From Bacillota bacterium (GTDB lineage: Bacteria > Bacillota > Bacilli > Bacillales_B > DSM-18226), in contig JAUZQA010000166.1 in assembly GCA_030705665.1 (NCBI GenBank), forward strand, positions 1 through 8,202: a DNA stretch of 8,202 bases, written 5' to 3'. Under the pieces are notes generated by a model. The model ran no database searches and was not told where the DNA came from. It saw nothing but the letters and a program-made list of their open reading frames with translations. Positions 1-5,547 of this stretch are shown in pieces. Position numbers and translations under genes: made by a program. Numbering within the stretch: position 1 is the first letter of the stretch; every line of letters starts with the position of its first letter.

Positions 1-101
1 CATTTACGCGTCTTGTCCATGTATTTAGCATGCCGCTTCGTTATTTAACGCGAAGCTATGTAATCTATCGTAAACGTGAACCAAGAAGGGAAAGCATGTA
101 A
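1..101 (+). CDS. narI: Respiratory nitrate reductase gamma subunit, C-terminal end (partial)
   Basis: The frame starting at base 3 is open for 32 codons and ends at TAA 99-101; the 5' part lies outside the window. The visible residues begin FTRLVHVFSMPLRYLTR and end in a basic tail (YRKREPRRESM). This matches the end of NarI as I know it: a last membrane helix followed by 'FTRLVH.FS.P..Y..R.Y...R' and a short charged cytoplasmic tail. NarI is the membrane-bound di-heme cytochrome b subunit that takes electrons from menaquinol and passes them to NarH and NarG. It is normally the last gene of narGHJI, and a terminator follows directly here, which fits. The Crp/Fnr regulator downstream also fits an anaerobic nitrate respiration locus. 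Only the tail is visible, so heme ligands cannot be checked. Confidence 0.82.
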   Translation, partial: FTRLVHVFSMPLRYLTRSYVIYRKREPRRESM

Positions 102-123
102 GGCAGGGATTCATAAAAATCAT

Positions 124-158
124 AAAAAGCCATCCATTTGATTTATGGGTGGTTTTTT
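124..158 (+). terminator. Rho-independent terminator after narI
   Basis: CCATCCAT (130-137) pairs with ATGGGTGG (145-152), with one G-U pair and a 7-nt loop. The stem is extended by G-U and A-U pairs between the A-run before it and the T-run 153-158. It lies 23 bp after the narI stop and separates the nar transcript from the regulator gene. Confidence 0.85.
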
Positions 159-234
159 ATTTGGAACCTGGTTTATCGGTATAATTTTTTTTTACATCCT
201 ATCCTCAATAGAAAGAACCTTTAAACTAATTATT

Positions 235-252
235 AATTGACCAGTATCAATT
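235..252. promoter_or_regulatory. FNR-type operator upstream of the Crp/Fnr gene
   Basis: AATTGA (235-240), a 6-nt spacer CCAGTA, and TCAATT (247-252) form a perfect inverted repeat. The core TTGAC-N4-ATCAA matches the FNR consensus TTGAT-N4-ATCAA at 9 of 10 positions. Its centre (243.5) is 41.5 bp before the start site predicted from the -10 at 273-278, the classic position for class II activation by Crp/Fnr proteins. The likely ligand is the regulator encoded just downstream or another Fnr paralogue. The binding is inferred. Confidence 0.7.
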
Positions 253-272
253 TTTTTAAAAATAAGTAGCAG

Positions 273-278
273 TAGAAT
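273..278 (+). promoter_or_regulatory. -10 element of the Crp/Fnr gene promoter
   Basis: TAGAAT matches the sigma-A -10 TATAAT at 5 of 6 positions. No good TTGACA-like -35 lies 17 bp upstream; that region is A/T tract next to the FNR box, as expected for an activator-dependent promoter. The predicted start is near 285, leaving a leader of about 24 nt. The ribosome binding site is AAGGTG (295-300), 8 nt before the ATG. Confidence 0.55.
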
Positions 279-308
279 GGAAGTAAATGTTCTGAAGGTG
301 ATATTGAT

Positions 309-1004
309 ATGGAACAAAAAAGCGATTTTTTAACAAGGCTTTTAGATATTCCTTTGTTTAAAGGTTTATCCAATGAAGAGCTGACTCGAATTGTAAATGT
401 TGCCCAAATGCGTTTATACAAATCAAAAATGTACATTTATATGGAGGAGGACCCACTTAACCGTGTCTTTTTTATTCATTCAGGTAAGGTAAAGATATAT
501 AAAACTGATTTTACCGGAAGAGAACAAATTATTTCCATTCTTGAACCAGGAGAAATGTTCCCATATACAGGGTTCTTTAGAGATTGTCATTACACTGCAC
601 ATGCAGAAGTTTTAGAAGATGCACAATTAATTGTAATTCCCATTGAATGCTTTGAAGAGATTTTAATTTCCCATCCCCGTCTTTGTATTAACATTTTTAG
701 AATATTAGGAGAAAGAATCGTTGATCTGCAAGGAAGATTAGAAGCACATATTCTTCATAATACATACGAACAGATTATTTTGCTGCTTATCAGGCTCTGT
801 CAGACAAATGGTACAAAAACAGATAAGGGTTATAAATATACCTCAAGGTTTACAAATAGAGAGCTGGCAAACATGATTGGCACTACAAGGGAAACAGTTA
901 GCAGAACCATAACTCAATTAAAAAGAAAAGACTATATTTTCCAAAGTGAGGAAGGCTTTTTATACGTTGATCAGGAATCATTAAAACAAGAGATATTTTG
1001 TTAG
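309..1004 (+). CDS. Crp/Fnr-family transcription regulator, lacking the Fe-S cysteine cluster
   Basis: This 231-residue protein has the Crp/Fnr layout. Residues about 15-125 are a cyclic-nucleotide-binding-type beta-roll (LFKGLSNEEL, then a jelly roll with FFIHSGKVKIYK). Residues about 128-160 are the dimer helix. A winged helix-turn-helix spans about 178-222, with recognition helix TTRETVSR (E195, S198, R199). The E-x-x-S-R pattern is that of FNR and fits the TTGA...TCAA box found upstream. Cysteines are at 93, 114, 126, 164 and 231. There is neither the N-terminal cluster of E. coli FNR nor the C-terminal C-x2-C-x4-C extension of B. subtilis Fnr, so a classical 4Fe-4S sensor is unlikely. 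The signal is unknown; heme/NO sensing, another ligand or redox thiols are possible. Its position after narI suggests control of anaerobic respiration genes. The ATG at 309 has a good ribosome binding site. Confidence 0.88.
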   Translation: MEQKSDFLTRLLDIPLFKGLSNEELTRIVNVAQMRLYKSKMYIYMEEDPLNRVFFIHSGKVKIYKTDFTGREQIISILEPGEMFPYTGFFRDCHYTAHAEVLEDAQLIVIPIECFEEILISHPRLCINIFRILGERIVDLQGRLEAHILHNTYEQIILLLIRLCQTNGTKTDKGYKYTSRFTNRELANMIGTTRETVSRTITQLKRKDYIFQSEEGFLYVDQESLKQEIFC

Positions 1005-1035
1005 GTAATCATTTCTTTGGATGAAAAATGAAAGT

Positions 1036-1084
1036 AAAAAGGAACTCGGAAAAACAAGCAATTGTTTACTGAGTTCTTTTTTTT
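1036..1084 (+). terminator. Rho-independent terminator after the Crp/Fnr gene
   Basis: GAACTC (1042-1047) pairs with GAGTTC (1071-1076). An inner AACAA/TTGTT stem is interrupted by a short mismatch and bulge. An A-run precedes the stem and an 8-base T-run (1077-1084) follows. It begins about 30 bp after the stop codon and makes the regulator monocistronic. Confidence 0.85.
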
Positions 1085-1162
1085 AGGTTAATGATATGCT
1101 TCTCAACAGCAGGTGCAACCGAACTATTTAGAAATACCTGACAGGATTCTAATACTCTGAGC

Positions 1163-1192
1163 GTGACAGCTACTACTATTAGTAGGTAGAAT
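1163..1192 (+). promoter_or_regulatory. Predicted sigma-A promoter of fabF
   Basis: GTGACA (1163-1168, 5 of 6 match to TTGACA), an 18-bp spacer and TAGAAT (1187-1192, 5 of 6 match to TATAAT) form a plausible housekeeping promoter. The start would be near 1199, giving a leader of about 80 nt. The fabF ribosome binding site AGGAGAG (1265-1271) lies 8 nt before its ATG. Confidence 0.5.
1170..1189. promoter_or_regulatory. Inverted repeat in the fabF promoter spacer (candidate operator)
   Basis: TACTA (1174-1178), a central T, and TAGTA (1180-1184) form a perfect 11-bp palindrome. It is extended by CTAC (1170-1173) and GTAG (1186-1189) with a single bulged G at 1185. The element fills the -35/-10 spacer and overlaps the -10, a typical repressor position. 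One arm contains TTAGTA, which resembles a FapR half-site, but the arms are in the opposite order to the FapR operator as I know it. The regulator is therefore left open. Confidence 0.4.
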
Positions 1193-1279
1193 AGAGAGGT
1201 GAATGCATAAAAATCAGAGCATTTTAACGATGAATTTGGATATGAACGAAACGAAATATTCAGTAGGAGAGAACATCAT

Positions 1280-2536
1280 ATGAAAAAACGAATTGTGATT
1301 ACGGGAATTGGGGCGGTCACACCTCTGGGAAATGATGCTTTTACAACTTGGGAACACATAAAAAAAGGGGTTTCTGGGATTGGTCCTGCAACAAGATTTG
1401 ATGTTGAAAAAGTAGATGTTAAAATTGCAGCAGAAGTGAAGGATTTTGCACCAGAAGAATACATGGATAGAAAAGAAACAAGAAGAGTCGGGCGCTTTAC
1501 TCAATTTGCAGTTGCTGCAAGTAAAATGGCTGTCTCGGATGCGGGGCTTCGCATTGGTGAGGATATTTCTCCTGAACGTGTTGGTGTTTGGATTGGGTCC
1601 GGAATTGGCGGCTTGGGTGAGTTCGAGGAACAATTTCTAAAGTTTACCGAAAAAGGTCAAAGAAGAGTCAATCCGTTTACGATTCCGATGCTGATTCCAG
1701 ATATGGCAGCAGGACAGGTTTCAATTGAACTTGGGGCAAAAGGAATCAACAATTGTTCGGTCACAGCTTGTGCTTCGGGTGCAAATTCCATTGGTGATGC
1801 CTTCCGCGCGATTCAAAATGGTGATGCTGACATCATGATTGCCGGAGGAACAGAGTCAACCATCACAGGAATGACAGTGGCTGGTTTTTCAAATATGACT
1901 GCACTTTCGAAAAATCCTGATCCGAACAAAGCGAGCAGGCCTTTTGATAAGAATCGTGATGGTTTTGTCATGGGCGAAGGAGCAGGGGTGTTAATCCTTG
2001 AGGAATTAGAGCATGCGTTAGCCCGTAATGCGAAAATATACGGAGAAATGATTGGTTATGGCTCGACGGGAGATGCCCATCATATCACGACACCTGCACC
2101 AGAAGGAGAAGGGGCACAAAGGTCAATGAAAATAGCATTAGCCGATGCAGGCATTACTCCTGAAGAAGTAGATTATATCAATGCTCATGGCACATCGACG
2201 TACTATAATGATTTATATGAAACAATCGCCATTAAAAAGGTTTTCAATGAACATGCCTATCGCTTATCAGTGAGCTCGACAAAATCGATGACCGGTCATT
2301 TGTTAGGAGCAGCGGGTGCCATTGAAGCGATTTTTTCTCTCCTTGCCATCAAAGAAGGGATCCTCCCGCCAACAATCAATTATGAAACACCTGAAGAAGG
2401 ACTCGATTTAGATTATGTCCCAAATGAGGCTAAAAAGAAGGATATTGAGGTTGTACTGTCCAATTCTTTAGGCTTTGGCGGGCATAATGCGACATTGATT
2501 TTTAAAAAATTCTCAACAGATATCGTCCTTCATTAA
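1280..2536 (+). CDS. fabF: Beta-ketoacyl-ACP synthase II (KAS II)
   Basis: FabF condenses malonyl-ACP with a growing acyl-ACP in type II fatty acid synthesis in the cytoplasm. The 418-residue length matches the family (about 413). The thiolase fold and active site are complete: nucleophile C164 in [11 protein letters not shown]303 in NAHGTST, K335 in SSTKS, H340 in TGHLLGAAG, and the C-terminal gating segment GFGGHN (398-403). GSGIGG (107-112) is the loop lining the acyl pocket. The whole protein aligns closely with B. subtilis FabF as I remember it. It is not next to fabH or acpP here and has its own promoter and terminator. It may be the only fabF of the strain or a second copy; the window cannot tell. 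The ATG at 1280 is backed by AGGAGAG 8 nt upstream. Confidence 0.93.
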   Translation: MKKRIVITGIGAVTPLGNDAFTTWEHIKKGVSGIGPATRFDVEKVDVKIAAEVKDFAPEEYMDRKETRRVGRFTQFAVAASKMAVSDAGLRIGEDISPERVGVWIGSGIGGLGEFEEQFLKFTEKGQRRVNPFTIPMLIPDMAAGQVSIELGAKGINNCSVTACASGANSIGDAFRAIQNGDADIMIAGGTESTITGMTVAGFSNMTALSKNPDPNKASRPFDKNRDGFVMGEGAGVLILEELEHALARNAKIYGEMIGYGSTGDAHHITTPAPEGEGAQRSMKIALADAGITPEEVDYINAHGTSTYYNDLYETIAIKKVFNEHAYRLSVSSTKSMTGHLLGAAGAIEAIFSLLAIKEGILPPTINYETPEEGLDLDYVPNEAKKKDIEVVLSNSLGFGGHNATLIFKKFSTDIVLH

Positions 2537-2540
2537 GGGG

Positions 2541-2570
2541 AAAAAGCCGTCAGAAATTGGCGGCTTTTTT
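2541..2570. terminator. Bidirectional terminator between fabF and the esterase gene
   Basis: AAAAAGCCGTCA (2541-2552) pairs with TGGCGGCTTTTT (2558-2569), with one G-U pair and a 5-nt loop (GAAAT). The A-run on the left and T-run on the right give an oligo-U tail on both strands. It lies 4 bp after the fabF stop and 7 bp after the stop of the convergent esterase, so one hairpin serves both. Confidence 0.88.
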
Positions 2571-2577
2571 CGTCATC

Positions 2578-3954
2578 CTATCTTTTCATTTTTGTTAATT
2601 TTGAAAGAAGGGTAAAAAACAATTTCTTTTTTGGTTTGTCTAGTGATTGATTGACAGGTTGAATCAATGTATCGATGTTAGTTTTGCTGACCTGATTATT
2701 GGATGCTGCTGGAATGGGTATATGAACAGCAGACTGGTCCTCTAATTGTACAGGTGCCATTATCGATGAATTGTCTGGTAAAAGGTCAGGTTGCTCTGAT
2801 GCAGAAACATATTTGTTAGGTAATAGTTCAGATGAAAGGACTTGTTGGTTGATAGGAGGCTGGGCCGATAAGGAAACGACCGACTCCGTTGATGGAGGGC
2901 CCGATATTTGAACCAATTCAACGGGTTCATTTCTTGATGTTTCTGATTGTATATTCAAAGTTTTTTCCAAAATTTTCTTACCCTGTTTGGCAGTAATTTT
3001 TTCTTTGCGCTGCTGATTTTTAGTAAAAAATCTCCACATTATTTCTGAGGCATTTGGACCAGATGGGTCGGTATAGGATCCACTTGGACTTCCACCTGAC
3101 CATACATGTCCCATTTTATCAACCATCCAAAGTTCCAATAAAGGTTCTCTGCTGCCGACACTGTATAAATGCTGGGTATAACTTTTTCCATCGATAATAC
3201 CAGCATTTATTTTAGACGGTGTTACATCAACGTTTCCTATGCCGCCTTCGACCAAAAAGTTAGTCTGAGCCCATTGGGTAATAACCTGCTGCCCATTTAT
3301 CGGATGAACCGTTGTATCACAAATTCCATGGAATACAATGACCCTCATTTTTTTCTTAACTTCTCCCATTTCAACAAAAGCATTATTCCCACATGCGTAG
3401 GGATCAGGTACGCCTTTCTCCATACTTTTTTTGGCATCCTCTGCCATAGGGTCTGTCAGAAAAAAGACATTTGCAGCGTCATAGGCTAATCCCGAACATA
3501 TACCGATGGCGCTAAAGACATCAGGATACGTAACCCCGAGTATACAAGCTAAAGACCCTCCTGCAGATAAACCGGCAGCAAAAACACGATTTGCGTCAAC
3601 ATGGTATCCTCTTTTTACTTCTTCAATAATTTCATAAATTAATTTGGGGTGTCCCTGTCCGCGGTGCTGATTTTTATCCAAAAACCAGTTCCAGCAGCCA
3701 AAAGGGTTATAACCAGCTGGATCAGATGGATTAAACAGGTGATTCATGTTAGGGTAGAGGACAAGAAAATTTTCTTGCTCTGCAAGTTCGTTCATTTTTG
3801 TCCCTTCAGCAAAATCATCTGGATCTTGCCCGCAGCCATGCAGCATGACCATTAACGGTGTGTCTTTCTTTGCATTATAGGTTTCTGGAACAAAAAGCTT
3901 ATATTTAAAACCTTGATAGATATAATCATGAAATTTTCCCAAAGCTCTCACCAT
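2578..3954 (-). CDS. PHB-depolymerase-family esterase with disordered basic C-terminal tail
   Basis: Residues about 8-312 form an alpha/beta hydrolase of the Esterase_phb (LpqC / short-chain PHA depolymerase) type. HGCGQ (39-43) gives the oxyanion region. The nucleophile is S130 in GLSAGG, the acid probably D213 in ICDTTVHP, and the base H283 in MGHVWSGG. Many relatives are secreted, yet the N-terminus (MVRALGKFHDYIYQG) shows no hydrophobic signal peptide, so the enzyme may be cytoplasmic. The substrate could be polyhydroxybutyrate or another ester; no phasin or PHA synthase gene is in view. Residues about 313-440 are rich in Ser, Pro, Gln, Asn and Val and look disordered. The last 20 or so (KPKKKLFFTLLSKLTKMKR) are basic and amphipathic. 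The catalytic domain alone would be a normal length, so the tail is an added module of about 145 residues. The ATG has only a weak upstream ribosome binding site, so the exact start is uncertain. Confidence 0.82.
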   Translation of the reverse strand: MVRALGKFHDYIYQGFKYKLFVPETYNAKKDTPLMVMLHGCGQDPDDFAEGTKMNELAEQENFLVLYPNMNHLFNPSDPAGYNPFGCWNWFLDKNQHRGQGHPKLIYEIIEEVKRGYHVDANRVFAAGLSAGGSLACILGVTYPDVFSAIGICSGLAYDAANVFFLTDPMAEDAKKSMEKGVPDPYACGNNAFVEMGEVKKKMRVIVFHGICDTTVHPINGQQVITQWAQTNFLVEGGIGNVDVTPSKINAGIIDGKSYTQHLYSVGSREPLLELWMVDKMGHVWSGGSPSGSYTDPSGPNASEIMWRFFTKNQQRKEKITAKQGKKILEKTLNIQSETSRNEPVELVQISGPPSTESVVSLSAQPPINQQVLSSELLPNKYVSASEQPDLLPDNSSIMAPVQLEDQSAVHIPIPAASNNQVSKTNIDTLIQPVNQSLDKPKKKLFFTLLSKLTKMKR

Positions 3955-4002
3955 CCGTTTATTTATTTTCTCATTTACAGCCGATGGTTGTCACAAATTG
4001 AG

Positions 4003-4014
4003 GTAAAATTTTAC
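4003..4014. promoter_or_regulatory. Palindrome GTAAAATTTTAC, candidate operator near the esterase start site
   Basis: This is a perfect 12-bp palindrome; on the minus strand it reads TTGTAAAATTTTAC. It shares TTGTAAA with the palindrome at 4037-4050, centre to centre 35 bp. It would cover the predicted transcription start of the esterase gene. High A/T content makes chance occurrence possible. Confidence 0.35.
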
Positions 4015-4015
4015 A

Positions 4016-4043
4016 ATGTTATCAATAAATTAATGATTGTAAA
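4016..4043 (-). promoter_or_regulatory. Candidate promoter of the esterase gene
   Basis: On the minus strand, TTTACA (4038-4043) is followed after 16 bp by TAACAT (4016-4021). These match the sigma-A -35 and -10 at 5 of 6 and 4 of 6 positions. The start would be near 4009 with a leader of about 55 nt. The match is moderate in a very A/T-rich stretch. Confidence 0.3.
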
Positions 4044-4050
4044 TTTACAA
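4037..4050. promoter_or_regulatory. Palindrome TTGTAAATTTACAA, candidate operator over the esterase -35
   Basis: This is a perfect 14-bp palindrome overlapping the predicted -35. Together with 4003-4014 it would bracket the promoter, an arrangement typical of a dimeric repressor with two sites. No regulator gene lies beside it, so the ligand is unknown. Confidence 0.4.
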
Positions 4051-4236
4051 AATATGGTAAAATATCTAATATCTTCTAAGTGGTGCATAATTTTATTAAT
4101 ATTAACACAATTTAATTTATAATAACCATAATTTTCTATGAAAATAAAATAAATAAAAAAATAAATAAAAAGATATAGGAAATTGGTGTTAGTAAGTTGT
4201 TCTTGATTAGACCATTTGTAGAACTTTTTCACTACA

Positions 4237-4271
4237 GAAAATAAAAGCTGCCAAAAAATATTTTGGCAGCT
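4237..4271 (-). terminator. Rho-independent terminator after the PrsW-like gene
   Basis: AGCTGCCAAAA (4246-4256) and TTTTGGCAGCT (4261-4271) form a perfect 11-bp stem with a 4-nt loop. On the minus strand it is followed by TTTATTTTC, an oligo-T tail. It begins 43 bp beyond the stop codon of the minus-strand gene. Confidence 0.85.
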
Positions 4272-4298
4272 GCTTCACTTTTTTACGATAATGGAACT

Positions 4299-4314
4299 GA
4301 ACTCAATTGAGTTC
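4299..4314. repeat. Perfect 16-bp palindrome at the PrsW-like gene stop
   Basis: GAACTCAATTGAGTTC is fully self-complementary and overlaps the last base of the TAG stop (4314-4316, minus strand). In RNA it could form a 6-bp stem with an AAUU loop. It has no T-tail and sits about 28 bp before the true terminator. It could be a protein-binding site or a 3' RNA hairpin; its role is unknown. Confidence 0.6.
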
Positions 4315-5390
4315 TATCCTGCTGTAGAAGTAAAAATTCTTTTCTTTTCATTAATTTCATTAAGCCCCAATTTGATCATTTTGAAAACAACCACCCATGA
4401 TAAGATCATGAGGAGCAGCTGTCCGATCGGATAATTTCCAAGCCACGGGGCATCCCAGAGGGCGTGAAAGGCCACAACTAAAACAAAGATGAGAAAAAAT
4501 TTAGGTTTAAACAACATGTTGAATTGAAATTTTGAATCGCCCTGAACCAAGCAAAGTGCCGCCCCCGCTATAGCTCCCCATGCAACGTGTCCACCAGGTG
4601 AAAAAATACTGCGCCAAATGATGGTGTAATAAAGCATGTGGTAGCTATTGGAAAGCAGTGCACGTAAAGCATACCCTGCCGTTTCAAAAGCAGCGAAACC
4701 TACACCAATGGCTGCCCCTAAAAGCAAACCATTAAGGATATATTTATATTTTAGCGAACGCACAAAAAAGATAACTGCAACTATTTTGGAAAGCTCCTCG
4801 ACGATTCCGATCGTAACTGGATTGATGTTATGGCGGAGTATATCATAAAAGATGACAGCCAATAACAACGAGAGAATCCCTCCGATAAAGACCACATAAA
4901 CAATTTTATAGATGGCAATATTCTGGGGAGCGTTCATTTCCCAGAAGAAAATAAGTGTTGTAAAGGGAACTGCAAAGGAACCGATAATGATGAGGCCAGG
5001 TATAAAATTTATATTTCCGAACAAACTGACACCCACGTACAATCCGAGGTAAGCAAAAAGTGCGATAAGGAAAACTCTTGTAAACAGCCAGGGCTTGGGC
5101 CAGGTAGCCACCACTTCATCAAGGGTGGGCGTGGTTAAAGACGTTCCGACAATAAAAAGTCGTTCAGCTTCAACATCACTATGCTTTCGAAAAACCCGTG
5201 AAAATATATTTTGAAATTTGGGTTTAACCGAACGATGGTGCATAGGTAGTCCATCTACAAGCTGTGAAAACTCGTAAAATAAGCTGTTATTGTCTTGGTC
5301 ATTATTGTCAATGCCAGCAAATTCATGGCCGCATTTTAAACAAAGTTTAACTTCTTTTCGATTCGAATAGTCACAATTTGGGCATTTCAT
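4314..5390 (-). CDS. PrsW-family intramembrane metalloprotease with N-terminal zinc ribbon
   Basis: The protein has 358 residues. The N-terminus is a zinc ribbon: C3 and C6 (CPNC), C17 and C20 (CLKCG). A soluble linker (about 25-100) follows, then roughly eight hydrophobic segments from about 103 to 342. Within the membrane part are the motifs of the PrsW group: EELSK (198-202), FAAFETAGY with E236, GGHVAWGA with H268, and AFHALWD with H309 and D313. The Glu and His residues are the likely metal ligands. B. subtilis PrsW cuts the anti-sigma factor RsiW at site 1. This protein has a longer soluble N-terminus and zinc ribbon, so it is a relative rather than clearly PrsW itself, and its substrate is unknown. 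It lies 157 bp downstream of the slipin gene, on the same strand but past a terminator. The ATG has AAAGGG about 10 nt upstream, slightly far. Confidence 0.83.
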   Translation of the reverse strand: MKCPNCDYSNRKEVKLCLKCGHEFAGIDNNDQDNNSLFYEFSQLVDGLPMHHRSVKPKFQNIFSRVFRKHSDVEAERLFIVGTSLTTPTLDEVVATWPKPWLFTRVFLIALFAYLGLYVGVSLFGNINFIPGLIIIGSFAVPFTTLIFFWEMNAPQNIAIYKIVYVVFIGGILSLLLAVIFYDILRHNINPVTIGIVEELSKIVAVIFFVRSLKYKYILNGLLLGAAIGVGFAAFETAGYALRALLSNSYHMLYYTIIWRSIFSPGGHVAWGAIAGAALCLVQGDSKFQFNMLFKPKFFLIFVLVVAFHALWDAPWLGNYPIGQLLLMILSWVVVFKMIKLGLNEINEKKRIFTSTAG

Positions 5391-5439
5391 GATTCATCGA
5401 CCCTTTCATTACAACATAATTACGGAACATCATTCATCG

Positions 5440-5469
5440 ATAATATGTGTAAAAATCGTGGGAAATAAA
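5440..5469 (-). promoter_or_regulatory. Candidate promoter of the PrsW-like gene
   Basis: On the minus strand a good -10, TATTAT (5440-5445), has only a weak -35, TTTATT (5464-5469), at 18 bp. The start would be near 5433, with a leader of about 43 nt. An own promoter is expected because a strong terminator lies upstream. Confidence 0.35.
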
Positions 5470-5494
5470 CGGAAGAACAGGTTATTTAAATACA

Positions 5495-5538
5495 TAAAAA
5501 AGAAAGGTAAGGTTGAAAATGTTCAACTTTACCTTTCT
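5495..5538 (-). terminator. Rho-independent terminator after the slipin gene
   Basis: Positions 5501-5517 pair with 5522-5538 around a 4-nt loop: a 17-bp stem with a single mismatch on the minus-strand RNA. On the minus strand it is followed by a run of T (complement of the A-run 5495-5500). It begins 9 bp beyond the slipin stop codon and should strongly limit read-through into the PrsW-like gene. Confidence 0.88.
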
Positions 5539-5547
5539 TGAGCAATT

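Larger units (their letters stand above)
3955..4313. other. 359-bp AT-rich intergenic region with palindromes
   Basis: This gap lies between two minus-strand genes. I see no credible gene in it; reading frames here are AT-rich with weak or GTG starts. From high to low coordinates it holds a 16-bp palindrome and the terminator of the PrsW-like gene. Next come an A/T tract with AAATAAATAAA-type repeats (about 4140-4173) and two palindromes around a candidate esterase promoter. TTGT-C-ACAA (3988-3996) lies in the presumed esterase leader. Confidence 0.6.

Noticed and set aside
1174..1192. Canonical FapR operator at the fabF promoter
   Set aside because: Only one TTAGTA half-site is present. The FapR site as I know it has TTAGTA followed by TACTAA, whereas here TACTA precedes TTAGTA.
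3913..4122. 69-residue plus-strand reading frame over the esterase 5' end
   Set aside because: It is antisense to the esterase start and the A/T-rich gap, with no ribosome binding site or recognisable motif.
4140..4175. AAATAAATAAA-type tandem repeats as an origin or phase-variable tract
   Set aside because: It is simple A/T-rich low-complexity sequence without regular unit length, DnaA boxes or a nearby gene it would switch.
4011..4232. 73-residue minus-strand reading frame in the intergenic gap
   Set aside because: It has a GTG start and a composition of Ile/Phe/Tyr/Asn/Lys expected from A/T-rich DNA. It overlaps the candidate esterase promoter and shows no ribosome binding site or domain.
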